Assembly: GCF_050947335.1 (NCBI RefSeq)
Contig: NW_027473874.1
Span: forward strand, 1-64,000
Direction: 5' to 3'
From: Megachile rotundata
Taxonomy: Eukaryota; Arthropoda; Insecta; Hymenoptera; Megachilidae
Length of the DNA stretch: 64,000 nt
Position 1 is the stretch's first letter. Each line of letters starts with the position of its first letter. The position numbers were made by a program, and so were the translations under genes. Shown here one piece after another: positions 40,716 to 54,089 of this stretch. The notes under the pieces are model-generated. The model was not told the origin of the DNA. It did not search any database and was given only the letters and a program-made list of their open reading frames with translations.

Positions 40716-41395
40716 GAGAGTCGTGAGTATAGTACTTGTAGTTCTCTCGATCATATCTGCATAATATGGTTAATAATATGAGCTAGATTGATAATAATAA
40801 GAGTAATATGTATAGTAATTGTAGTTCGATCGGTCATATAAGCATAATATGGCTAATAATATGGGTTAGATTGATAATAATAAGAGTAATAAGTATAGTA
40901 ATTATCGTTCCACCGATCATACAAGCATAATATGGCTAATAATATGAGTTAGATTGATAATAATAAGAGAAATAAGTATAGTAATTATCGTTCTACCGAT
41001 CATATAAGCATTATATGGCTAATAATATGAGTTAGATCGATAATAGTTAGTGTAATAAGTATAGTAATTGTCGTTCTGTCGATCATATAAGCATAATATG
41101 GCTAATAATATGAGTTAGATTGATAATAGTGAGTGTAATAAGTATAGTAATTGTAGTTCTATTGCTCATATAAGAATAATATGATTAATAATATGAGTTA
41201 GATTGATAATATTAAGAGTAATAAGTATAGTAATTATCGTTCTACCGATCATATAAGCATATATGGCTAATAATATGAGTTAGATTGATAATAATAAGAG
41301 TAGTGAGCATAGTAATTGTCGTTCTATCGATCATATAAGCATAGTATGGCTAATAATATGAGTTAGATTGATAATAATAAGAGTAAAAGCTATAG
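40716..41395 (+). repeat. Core cassette copy 7
   Basis: Complete cassette, G allele, marker at 41253. It is exactly 16017 bp after copy 5, its counterpart, and 127 monomers after copy 6. Confidence 0.9.
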
Positions 41396-42625
41396 TAATT
41401 GTCGTTCTATCGATCATATAAGCATAATATGGCTAATAATATGAGTTAGATTGATAATAATAAGAGTAGTGAGCATAGAAATTGTCGATCTCTCGATCAT
41501 ATAAGCATAAAATGGCTCATAATATGAGTTAGATTGATAATAGTAAGAGTAATGAGTATAGTAATTGTCGTTCTATCGATCATATAAGCATAATATGGCT
41601 AATAATATGAGTTAGATTGATAATGGTTAGTGTATTAAGTATAGTAATTGCCGTTCTGTCGATCATATAAGCATAATATGGCTAATAATATGAGTTAGAT
41701 TGATAACAATAAGAGTAATGAGTATAGTAATTGTCGTCCTATCGATCATATAAGCAGAATATGGCTAATAATATGAGTTAGATTGATAATAGTTAGTGTA
41801 TTAAGTATAGTAATTGTCGTTCTATCGATCATATAAGCATAATATGGTTAATAATATGAGTTAGATTGATAATAATAAGAGTAAAAAGTATAGTAATTGT
41901 CGTTCTATCGATCATATAAGCATAATATGGCTAATAATATGAGTTAGATTGATAATAGTTAGTGTATTAAGTATAGTAATTGCCGTTCTGTCGATCATAT
42001 AAGCATAATATGGCTAATAATATGAGTTAGATTGATAACAATAAGAGTAATGAGTATAGTAATTGTCGTTCTACCGATCATATAAGCATAGTATGACTAA
42101 TAATATGAGTTCGATTGATAATAATAAGAGTAATAAATATAGTGATTGTAGTTCTATCGATCATATAAGCATAATATGGCTAATAATATGAGTTAGATTG
42201 ATAATAATAAGAGTAATGAGTATAGTAATTTTCGTTCTATCGATCATATAAGCATAAGATGGCAAATAATATGAGTTAGATTGATAATAGTGAGTGCAAT
42301 AAGTATAGTAATTGTCGTTCTGTCGATCATATAAGCATAGTATGGCTAATAATATGAGTTCGATTGATAATAATAAGAGTAATAAGTATAGTAATGGTAG
42401 TTCTATCGATCATATAAGCATAATATGGCTAACAATGTGAGTTAGATTGATAATAATAAGACTAATAAGTATAGTAATTGTAGTTCTATCGATCATATAA
42501 GCATAAGATGGCAAGTAATATGAGTTAGATTGATAATAATAAGAGTAATAAGTATAGTAATTGTCGTTCTATCGACCATATCTGCATAATATGGTTAATA
42601 ATATGAGTTAGATTGATAATAGTGA

Positions 42626-43250
42626 GTGTAGTCAGTATAGTAATTGTCGTTCTGTCGATCATATAAGCATAGAATGGCTAATAATATGAGTTCGATTGAT
42701 AATAATAAGAGTAATAAGTATAATAATTGTCGTTCTATCGATCATATAAGCATAATATGGCTAATAATATGAGTTAGATTGATAGTAATAAGACTAACAA
42801 GTATAGTAATTGTCGTTCTATCGATCATATAAGCATAATATGGATAATAATATGAGTCAGATTGATAATAATAAGAGTAATAAGTATAGTAATTGTCGTT
42901 CTATCGACCATATCTGCATAATATGGTTAATAATATGAGTTAGATTGATAATAGTGAGTGTAATAAGTATAGTAATTGTAGTTTCTTTGCTCATATAAGC
43001 ATAATATGATTAATAATATGAGTTAGATGAATAATAATAAGAGTAATAAGTATAGTAATTATCGTTCTCCCGATCATACAAGCATAATATGGCTAATCAT
43101 ATGAGTTAGATTGATAATAATAAGAGCAGTAAGTATAGTAATTGCCGTTCTATCGATCACATAAGCATAATATGGCTAATAATATCAGTTAGATTGATAA
43201 TAATAAGAGTAGTGAGCATAGTAATTGTCGTTCTATCGATCATATAAGCA
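42626..43250 (+). repeat. Segment matching 19971-20595
   Basis: Offset 22655 bp, checked at GATAGTAATAAG (42781 and 20126) and TATCAGTTAG (43184 and 20529). It ends at about 43250, where the sequence switches to the GAGTTAGGTTG series that leads to core copy 8. Confidence 0.78.
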
Positions 43251-44034
43251 TAATATGGCTAATAATATGAGTTAGGTTGATAATAATAAGAGTAATAAGT
43301 ATAGTAATTGTCGTTCTATCGATCATATAAGCATAGTATGGCTAATAATATGAGTTAGATTGATAATAATCAGAGTAAAAAGTATAGTAATTGTCGTTCT
43401 ATTGATCACATAAGCATAATATGGCTAATAATATGAGTTAGATTGATAATAATAAGAGTTATGAGTATAGTAATTGTCGTTCTATCGATCATATAAGCAT
43501 AAAATGGCTAATAATATGAGTTAGATTGATAATAGTAAGAGTAATGAGTATAGTAATTGTCGTTCTATCGATCACATAAGCATAATATGGCTAATAATAT
43601 GAGTTAGATTGATAACAATAAGAGTAATGAGTATAGTAATTGTCGTCCTATCGATCATATAAGCAGAATATGGCTAATAATATGAGTTAGATTGATAATA
43701 ATAAGTGTAGTGAGCATAGTAATTGTCGTTCTATCGATCATATAAGCATAGTATGGCTAATAATATGAGTTAGATTGATAATAATAAGAGTAATAAGTAT
43801 AGTAATTGTCGTTCTATCGATCACATAAGCATAATATGGCTAATAATATGAGTTAGATTGATAATAATAAGAGTAATGAGTATAGTAATTGTTGTTCTAT
43901 CGATCATATAAGCATAATATGGCTAATAATATGAGTTAGATTGATAATAATAAGAGTAATAAGTATAGTAATTATCGTTCTACCGATCATACAAGCATAA
44001 TATGGCTAATAATATTAGTTAGATTGATAATAAT

Positions 44035-44714
44035 GAGAGTCATGAGTATAGTACTTGTAGTTCTCTCGATCATATCTGCATAATATGGTTAATAATATGA
44101 GCTAGATTGATAATAATAAGAGTAATATGTATAGTAATTGTAGTTCGATCGGTCATATAAGCATAATATGGCTAATAATATGGGTTAGATTGATAATAAT
44201 AAGAGTAATAAGTATAGTAATTATCGTTCCACCGATCATACAAGCATAATATGGCTAATAATATGAGTTAGATTGATAATAATAAGAGAAATAAGTATAG
44301 TAATTATCGTTCTACCGATCATATAAGCATTATATGGCTAATAATATGAGTTAGATCGATAATAGTTAGTGTAATAAGTATAGTAATTGTCGTTCTGTCG
44401 ATCATATAAGCATAATATGGCTAATAATATGAGTTAGATTGATAATAGTGAGTGTAATAAGTATAGTAATTGTAGTTCTATTGCTCATATAAGAATAATA
44501 TGATTAATAATATGAGTTAGATTGATAATATTAAGAGTAATAAGTATAGTAATTATCGTTCTACCGATCATATAAGCATATATGGCTAATAATATGAGTT
44601 AGATTGATAATAATAAGAGTAGTGAGCATAGTAATTGTCGTTCTATCGATCATATAAGCATAGTATGGCTAATAATATGAGTTAGATTGATAATAATAAG
44701 AGTAAAAGCTATAG
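44035..44714 (+). repeat. Core cassette copy 8
   Basis: Complete cassette, A allele, marker at 44572, 40 monomers after copy 7. The return to the A allele marks the end of the G-allele domain (copies 4-7). Confidence 0.9.
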
Positions 44715-45647
44715 TAATTGTCGTTCTATCGATCATATAAGCATAATATGGCTAATAATATGAGTTAGATTGATAATAATAAGAGTAGTGAGCATAGAAA
44801 TTGTCGATCTCTCGATCATATAAGCATAAAATGGCTCATAATATGAGTTAGATTGATAATAGTAAGAGTAATGAGTATAGTAATTGTCGTTCTATCGATC
44901 ATATAAGCATAATATGGCTAATAATATGAGTTAGATTGATAATGGTTAGTGTATTAAGTATAGTAATTGCCGTTCTGTCGATCATATAAGCATAATATGG
45001 CTAATAATATGAGTTAGATTGATAACAATAAGAGTAATGAGTATAGTAATTGTCGTCCTATCGATCATATAAGCAGAATATGGCTTATAATATGAGTTAG
45101 ATTGATAATAGTTAGTGTATTAAGTATAGTAATTGTCGTTCTATCGATCATATAAGCATAATATGGTTAATAATATGAGTTAGATTGATAATAATAAGAG
45201 TAAAAAGTATAGTAATTGTCGTTCTATCGATCATATAAGCATAATATGGCTAATAATATGAGTTAGATTGACAATAGTTAGTGTATTAAGTATAGTAATT
45301 GTCGTTCTATCGATCATATAGGCATAATATGGTTAATAATATGAGTTAGATTGATAACAATGAGTGTAATAAGTATAGTAATTGTCGTTCTATCAATCAT
45401 ATAAGCATAATATGGCTAATAATATGAGTTAGGTTGATAATAATAAGAGTAAATAGTATAGTAATTGTCGTTCTGTCGATCATATAAGCATAGAATGGCT
45501 AATAATATGAGTTCGATTGATAATAATAAGAGTAATAAGTATAGTAATTGTCGTTCTATCGATCATATAAGCATAATATGGCTAATAATATGAGTTAGAT
45601 TGATAATAATAAGACTAATAAGTATAGTAATTGTCGTTCTATCGATC

Positions 45648-45930
45648 ATAAAAGCATAGTATGGCTAACAATATGAGTTAGATTGATAATAATAAGAGTA
45701 ATAAGTATATTAATTATCGTTCTACCGATCATATAAGCATAATATGGCTAATAATATGAGTTAGATTGATAATAATAAGAGTAAAAAGTATAGTAATTGT
45801 CGTTCTATCGATCATATAAGCATAATATGGCTAATAATATGAGTTAGAATGATAATAGCGAGTGTAATAAGTATAGTAATTTTAGTTCTATTGCTCATAT
45901 AAGTATAATATGATTAATAATATGAGTCAG
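45648..45930 (+). repeat. Marker series Q, copy 3
   Basis: Same series, here reached by a junction near 45475, where an AAATAGTATAG monomer (type I) is followed by CTGTCG and GCATAGAATGG (type II). Confidence 0.85.
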
Positions 45931-47104
45931 ATTGATAATAATAAGAGTAATAAGTATAGTAATTATCGTTCTACCGATCATATAAGGATAAGATGGCAAA
46001 TAATATGAGTTAGATTGATAATAATAAGAGTAATAAGTATAGTAATTGTCGTTCTATCGATCATATAAGCATAATATGGCTAATAATATGAGTTCGATTG
46101 ATAATAATAAGAGTAATAAGTATAGTAATGGTTGTTCTATCGATCATACAAGCATAATATGGCTAATAATATGAGTTAGATTGATAATAATAAGAGTAAT
46201 GAGTATAGTAATTTTCGTTCTATCGATCATATAAGGATAAGATGGCAAATAATATGAGTTAGATTGATAATAATAAGAGTAATAAGTATAGTAATTGTCG
46301 TTCTATCGATCATATAAGCATAATATGGCTAACAATGTGAGTTAGATTGATAATAATAAGACTAATAAGTATAGTAATTGTAGTTCTATCGATCATATAA
46401 GCATAAGTTGGCAAGTAATATGAGTTAGATTGATAATAATAAGAGTAATAAGTATAGTAATTGTCGTTTTATCGATCATATAAGCATAATATGGCTAACA
46501 ATGTGAGTTAGATTGATAATAATAAGAGTAATAAGCATTGTAACTGTCGTTCTATCGACCATATCTGCCTAATATGGTTAATAATATGAGTTAGATTGAT
46601 AATAGTGAGTGTAATAAGTATAGTAATTGTAGTTCCATTGCTCATATAAGCATAATATGATTAATAATATGAGTTAGATGAATAATAATAAGAGTAATAA
46701 GTATAGTAATTATCGTTCTCCCGATCATACAAGCATAAGATGGCAAATAATATGAGTTAGATTGATAATAATAAGAGTAATAAGTATAGTAATTGTCGTT
46801 CTATCGATCATATAAGCATAATATGGCTAATAATATGAGTTAGATTGATAATAATAAGAGTAATGAGTATAGTAATTTTCGTTCTATCGATCATATAAGC
46901 ATAATATGGCAAATAATATGAGTTAGATTGATAATAATAAGAGTAATAAGTATAGTAATTGTCGTTCTATCGATCATATAAGCATAATATGGCAAATAAT
47001 ATGAGTCAGATTGATAATAATAAGAGTAATAAGTATAGTAATTATCGTTCTACCGATCATACAAGCATAATATGGCTAATAATATTAGTTAGATTGATAA
47101 TAAT

Positions 47105-47784
47105 GAGAGTCATGAGTATAGTACTTGTAGTTCTCTCGATCATATCTGCATAATATGGTTAATAATATGAGCTAGATTGATAATAATAAGAGTAATATGT
47201 ATAGTAATTGTAGTTCGATCGGTCATATAAGCATAATATGGCTAATAATATGGGTTAGATTGATAATAATAAGAGTAATAAGTATAGTAATTATCGTTCC
47301 ACCGATCATACAAGCATAATATGGCTAATAATATGAGTTAGATTGATAATAATAAGAGAAATAAGTATAGTAATTATCGTTCTACCGATCATATAAGCAT
47401 TATATGGCTAATAATATGAGTTAGATCGATAATAGTTAGTGTAATAAGTATAGTAATTGTCGTTCTGTCGATCATATAAGCATAATATGGCTAATAATAT
47501 GAGTTAGATTGATAATAGTGAGTGTAATAAGTATAGTAATTGTAGTTCTATTGCTCATATAAGAATAATATGATTAATAATATGAGTTAGATTGATAATA
47601 TTAAGAGTAATAAGTATAGTAATTATCGTTCTACCGATCATATAAGCATATATGGCTAATAATATGAGTTAGATTGATAATAATAAGAGTAGTGAGCATA
47701 GTAATTGTCGTTCTATCGATCATATAAGCATAGTATGGCTAATAATATGAGTTAGATTGATAATAATAAGAGTAAAAGCTATAG
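47105..47784 (+). repeat. Core cassette copy 9, unusual upstream junction
   Basis: Complete cassette, A allele, marker at 47642. Upstream it joins directly to a type II monomer carrying GGCAAATAATATGAG and GAGTCAG rather than to the usual GTTGTTC monomer. That junction accidentally opens a 64-codon reading frame. It forms part of the 4314-bp tandem duplication together with copy 10. Confidence 0.9.
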
Positions 47785-49182
47785 TAATTGTCGTTCTATC
47801 GATCATATAAGCATAATATGGCTAATAATATGAGTTAGATTGATAATAATAAGAGTAGTGAGCATAGAAATTGTCGATCTCTCGATCATATAAGCATAAA
47901 ATGGCTCATAATATGAGTTAGATTGATAATAGTAAGAGTAATGAGTATAGTAATTGTCGTTCTATCGATCATATAAGCATAATATGGCTAATAATATGAG
48001 TTAGATTGATAATGGTTAGTGTATTAAGTATAGTAATTGCCGTTCTGTCGATCATATAAGCATAATATGGCTAATAATATGAGTTAGATTGATAACAATA
48101 AGAGTAATGAGTATAGTAATTGTCGTCCTATCGATCATATAAGCAGAATATGGCTAATAATATGAGTTAGATTGATAATAATATGAGCAATAAGTATAGT
48201 AATTGTCGTTCTATCGATCACATAAGCATAATATGGCTAATAATATGAGTTAGATTGATAATAATAAGAGTAGTGAGCATAGTAATTGTCGTTCCATCGA
48301 TCATATAAGCATAGTATGGCTAATAATATGAGTTTGATTGATAATAATAGGAGTAATAAGTATAGTAATTGTCGTTCTATCGATCACATAAGCATAGTAT
48401 GGCTAATAATATGAGTTAGATTGATAATAATAAGAGTAATAAGTATAGTAATTGTCGTTCTATCGATCACATAAGCATAATATGGCTAATAATATTAGTT
48501 AGATTGATAATAATAAGAGTTGTGAGTATAGTAATTGTCGTCCTATCGATCATATAAGCATAAAATGGCTAATAATATGAGTTAGATTGATAATAGTAAG
48601 AGTAATGAGTATAGTAATTGTCGTTCTATCGATCATATAAGCATAATATGGCTAATAATATGAGTTAGGTTGATAATAATAAGAGTAATAAGTATAGTAA
48701 TTGTCGTTCTATCGATCATATAAGCATAGTATGGCTAATAATATGAGTTAGATTGATAATAATCAGAGTAAAAAGTATAGTAATTGTCGTTCTATTGATC
48801 ACATAAGCATAATATGGCTAATAATATGAGTTAGATTGATAATAATAAGAGTTATGAGTATAGTAATTGTCGTTCTATCGATCATATAAGCATAAAATGG
48901 CTAATAATATGAGTTAGATTGATAATAGTAAGAGTAATGAGTATAGTAATTGTCGTTCTATCGATCACATAAGCATAATATGGCTAATAATATGAGTTAG
49001 ATTGATAACAATAAGAGTAATGAGTATAGTAATTGTCGTCCTATCGATCATATAAGCAGAATATGGCTAATAATATGAGTTAGATTGATAATAATAAGTG
49101 TAGTGAGCATAGTAATTGTCGTTCTATCGATCATATAAGCATAGTATGGCTAATAATATGAGTTAGATTGATAATAATAAGA

Positions 49183-49775
49183 GTAATATGTATAGTAATT
49201 GTAGTTCGATCGGTCATATAAGCATAATATGGCTAATAATATGGGTTAGATTGATAATAATAAGAGTAATAAGTATAGTAATTATCGTTCCACCGATCAT
49301 ACAAGCATAATATGGCTAATAATATGAGTTAGATTGATAATAATAAGAGAAATAAGTATAGTAATTATCGTTCTACCGATCATATAAGCATTATATGGCT
49401 AATAATATGAGTTAGATCGATAATAGTTAGTGTAATAAGTATAGTAATTGTCGTTCTGTCGATCATATAAGCATAATATGGCTAATAATATGAGTTAGAT
49501 TGATAATAGTGAGTGTAATAAGTATAGTAATTGTAGTTCTATTGCTCATATAAGAATAATATGATTAATAATATGAGTTAGATTGATAATATTAAGAGTA
49601 ATAAGTATAGTAATTATCGTTCTACCGATCATATAAGCATATATGGCTAATAATATGAGTTAGATTGATAATAATAAGAGTAGTGAGCATAGTAATTGTC
49701 GTTCTATCGATCATATAAGCATAGTATGGCTAATAATATGAGTTAGATTGATAATAATAAGAGTAAAAGCTATAG
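49183..49775 (+). repeat. Core cassette copy 10, lacking its first monomer
   Basis: Marker at 49633, only 24 monomers after copy 9. The GAGAGTCATGAG / CATATCTGC monomer is absent. The cassette begins at GTAATATG, fused to a GTGTAGTGAGC / GCATAGTATGG context, so a recombination junction lies at or just before 49183. Confidence 0.88.
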
Positions 49776-51418
49776 TAATTGTCGTTCTATCGATCATATA
49801 AGCATAATATGGCTAATAATATGAGTTAGATTGATAATAATAAGAGTAGTGAGCATAGAAATTGTCGATCTCTCGATCATATAAGCATAAAATGGCTCAT
49901 AATATGAGTTAGATTGATAATAGTAAGAGTAATGAGTATAGTAATTGTCGTTCTATCGATCATATAAGCATAATATGGCTAATAATATGAGTTAGATTGA
50001 TAATGGTTAGTGTATTAAGTATAGTAATTGCCGTTCTGTCGATCATATAAGCATAATATGGCTAATAATATGAGTTAGATTGATAACAATAAGAGTAATG
50101 AGTATAGTAATTGTCGTCCTATCGATCATATAAGCAGAATATGGCTAATAATATGAGTTAGATTGATAATAGTTAGTGTATTAAGTATAGTAATTGTCGT
50201 TCTATCGATCATATAAGCATAATATGGTTAATAATATGAGTTAGATTGATAATAATAAGAGTAAAAAGTATAGTAATTGTCGTTCTATCGATCATATAAG
50301 CATAATATGGCTAATAATATGAGTTAGATTGATAATAGTTAGTGTATTAAGTATAGTAATTGTCGTTCTATCGATCATATAGGCATAATATGGTTAATAA
50401 TATGAGTTAGATTGATAACAATGAGTGTAATAAGTATAGTAATTGTCGTTCTATCAATCATATAAGCATAATATGGCTAATAATATGAGTTAGGTTGATA
50501 ATAATAAGAGTAAATAGTATAGTAATTGTCGTTCTATCGATCATATAAGCATAGTATGGCTAATAATATGAGTTAGATTGATAATAATAAGAGTAATAAG
50601 TATAGTAATTGTCGTTCTATCGATCATATAAGCATAATATGGCTAACAATGTGAGTTAGATTGATAATAATAAGACTAATAAGTATAGTAATTGTAGTTC
50701 TATCGATCATATAAGCATAAGTTGGCAAGTAATATGAGTTAGATTGATAATAATAAGAGTAATAAGTATAGTAATTGTCGTTTTATCGATCATATAAGCA
50801 TAATATGGCTAACAATGTGAGTTAGATTGATAATAATAAGAGTAATAAGCATTGTAACTGTCGTTCTATCGACCATATCTGCATAATATGGTTAATAATA
50901 TGAGTTAGATTGATAATAGTGAGTGTAATAAGTATAGTAATTGTAGTTCCATTGCTCATATAAGCATAATATGATTAATAATATGAGTTAGATGAATAAT
51001 AATAAGAGTAATAAGTATAGTAATTATCGTTCTCCCGATCATACAAGCATAAGATGGCAAATAATATGAGTTAGATTGATAATAATAAGAGTAATAAGTA
51101 TAGTAATTGTCGTTCTATCGATCATATAAGCATAATATGGCTAATAATATGAGTTAGATTGATAATAATAAGAGTAATGAGTATAGTAATTTTCGTTCTA
51201 TCGATCATATAAGCATAATATGGCAAATAATATGAGTTAGATTGATAATAATAAGAGTAATAAGTATAGTAATTGTCGTTCTATCGATCATATAAGCATA
51301 ATATGGCAAATAATATGAGTCAGATTGATAATAATAAGAGTAATAAGTATAGTAATTATCGTTCTACCGATCATACAAGCATAATATGGCTAATAATATT
51401 AGTTAGATTGATAATAAT

Positions 51419-52098
51419 GAGAGTCATGAGTATAGTACTTGTAGTTCTCTCGATCATATCTGCATAATATGGTTAATAATATGAGCTAGATTGATAATAA
51501 TAAGAGTAATATGTATAGTAATTGTAGTTCGATCGGTCATATAAGCATAATATGGCTAATAATATGGGTTAGATTGATAATAATAAGAGTAATAAGTATA
51601 GTAATTATCGTTCCACCGATCATACAAGCATAATATGGCTAATAATATGAGTTAGATTGATAATAATAAGAGAAATAAGTATAGTAATTATCGTTCTACC
51701 GATCATATAAGCATTATATGGCTAATAATATGAGTTAGATCGATAATAGTTAGTGTAATAAGTATAGTAATTGTCGTTCTGTCGATCATATAAGCATAAT
51801 ATGGCTAATAATATGAGTTAGATTGATAATAGTGAGTGTAATAAGTATAGTAATTGTAGTTCTATTGCTCATATAAGAATAATATGATTAATAATATGAG
51901 TTAGATTGATAATATTAAGAGTAATAAGTATAGTAATTATCGTTCTACCGATCATATAAGCATATATGGCTAATAATATGAGTTAGATTGATAATAATAA
52001 GAGTAGTGAGCATAGTAATTGTCGTTCTATCGATCATATAAGCATAGTATGGCTAATAATATGAGTTAGATTGATAATAATAAGAGTAAAAGCTATAG
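51419..52098 (+). repeat. Core cassette copy 11
   Basis: Complete cassette, A allele, marker at 51956, exactly 4314 bp after copy 9, with the same odd upstream junction. It is the tandem-duplicate partner of copy 9. Confidence 0.9.
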
Positions 52099-53496
52099 TA
52101 ATTGTCGTTCTATCGATCATATAAGCATAATATGGCTAATAATATGAGTTAGATTGATAATAATAAGAGTAGTGAGCATAGAAATTGTCGATCTCTCGAT
52201 CATATAAGCATAAAATGGCTCATAATATGAGTTAGATTGATAATAGTAAGAGTAATGAGTATAGTAATTGTCGTTCTATCGATCATATAAGCATAATATG
52301 GCTAATAATATGAGTTAGATTGATAATGGTTAGTGTATTAAGTATAGTAATTGCCGTTCTGTCGATCATATAAGCATAATATGGCTAATAATATGAGTTA
52401 GATTGATAACAATAAGAGTAATGAGTATAGTAATTGTCGTCCTATCGATCATATAAGCAGAATATGGCTAATAATATGAGTTAGATTGATAATAATATGA
52501 GCAATAAGTATAGTAATTGTCGTTCTATCGATCACATAAGCATAATATGGCTAATAATATGAGTTAGATTGATAATAATAAGAGTAGTGAGCATAGTCAT
52601 TGTCGTTCCATCGATCATATAAGCATAGTATGGCTAATAATATGAGTTTGATTGATAATAATAGGAGTAATAAGTATAGTAATTGTCGTTCTATCGATCA
52701 CATAAGCATAGTATGGCTAATAATATGAGTTAGATTGATAATAATAAGAGTAATAAGTATAGTAATTGTCGTTCTATCGATCACATAAGTATAATATGGC
52801 TAATAATATTAGTTAGATTGATAATAATAAGAGTTGTGAGTATAGTAATTGTCGTCCTATCGATCATATAAGCATAAAATGGCTAATAATATGAGTTAGA
52901 TTGATAATAGTAAGAGTAATGAGTATAGTAATTGTCGTTCTATCGATCATATAAGCATAATATGGCTAATAATATGAGTTAGGTTGATAATAATAAGAGT
53001 AATAAGTATAGTAATTGTCGTTCTATCGATCATATAAGCATAGTATGGCTAATAATATGAGTTAGATTGATAATAATCAGAGTAAAAAGTATAGTAATTG
53101 TCGTTCTATTGATCACATAAGCATAATATGGCTAATAATATGAGTTAGATTGATAATAATAAGAGTTATGAGTATAGTAATTGTCGTTCTATCGATCATA
53201 TAAGCATAAAATGGCTAATAATATGAGTTAGATTGATAATAGTAAGAGTAATGAGTATAGTAATTGTCGTTCTATCGATCACATAAGCATAATATGGCTA
53301 ATAATATGAGTTAGATTGATAACAATAAGAGTAATGAGTATAGTAATTGTCGTCCTATCGATCATATAAGCAGAATATGGCTAATAATATGAGTTAGATT
53401 GATAATAATAAGTGTAGTGAGCATAGTAATTGTCGTTCTATCGATCATATAAGCATAGTATGGCTAATAATATGAGTTAGATTGATAATAATAAGA

Positions 53497-54089
53497 GTAA
53501 TATGTATAGTAATTGTAGTTCGATCGGTCATATAAGCATAATATGGCTAATAATATGGGTTAGATTGATAATAATAAGAGTAATAAGTATAGTAATTATC
53601 GTTCCACCGATCATACAAGCATAATATGGCTAATAATATGAGTTAGATTGATAATAATAAGAGAAATAAGTATAGTAATTATCGTTCTACCGATCATATA
53701 AGCATTATATGGCTAATAATATGAGTTAGATCGATAATAGTTAGTGTAATAAGTATAGTAATTGTCGTTCTGTCGATCATATAAGCATAATATGGCTAAT
53801 AATATGAGTTAGATTGATAATAGTGAGTGTAATAAGTATAGTAATTGTAGTTCTATTGCTCATATAAGAATAATATGATTAATAATATGAGTTAGATTGA
53901 TAATATTAAGAGTAATAAGTATAGTAATTATCGTTCTACCGATCATATAAGCATATATGGCTAATAATATGAGTTAGATTGATAATAATAAGAGTAGTGA
54001 GCATAGTAATTGTCGTTCTATCGATCATATAAGCATAGTATGGCTAATAATATGAGTTAGATTGATAATAATAAGAGTAAAAGCTATAG
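53497..54089 (+). repeat. Core cassette copy 12, lacking its first monomer
   Basis: Marker at 53947, exactly 4314 bp after copy 10 and with the identical truncated start, as expected for its tandem duplicate. Confidence 0.88.

Larger units (their letters stand above)
36367..42629 (+). repeat. Large block Y, second copy
   Basis: Second copy of 20351-26612. Private changes include GATAAAAATCAG near 40045 and ATCGAACAT near 37015. By eye I saw only about ten differences over 6.3 kb, so the duplication looks recent. Confidence 0.85.
43250..46255 (+). repeat. Mosaic stretch between block Y and the 4.3-kb tandem
   Basis: Built of a type I run containing core copy 8, then a junction near 45475 to type II with series Q copy 3. 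No unique sequence and no gene. Private changes include GGCTTATAATATG near 45084 and GACAATAGTTAG near 45269. Confidence 0.75.
46255..50568 (+). repeat. 52-monomer (4314-bp) tandem duplication, unit 1
   Basis: Contains, in order, the type II run from CTAACAATGTG through TAATAAGCATTGTAACTG, GATGGCAAATAAT and GAGTCAG, then core copies 9 and 10. It is followed without a gap by a second unit at a fixed offset of 4314 bp, which is 52 x 83 less the two 82-bp monomers. TAATAAGCATTG is found only in these two units. A private TCTGCCTAATATGG is near 46566. Confidence 0.88.

Noticed and set aside
46959..47153. 64-codon reading frame on the + strand
   Set aside because: It starts with TTG, spans a junction between a type II monomer (GGCAAAT and GTCAG in place of the usual stop-bearing GGCTAAT and GTTAG) and the core cassette, and is simply translated satellite. 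No ribosome-site or protein-family signal is present. It is a chance frame.
51273..51467. Identical 64-codon reading frame
   Set aside because: It is the copy of the frame at 46959 in the second unit of the 4314-bp tandem duplication. Its conservation reflects recent duplication, not selection on a protein.
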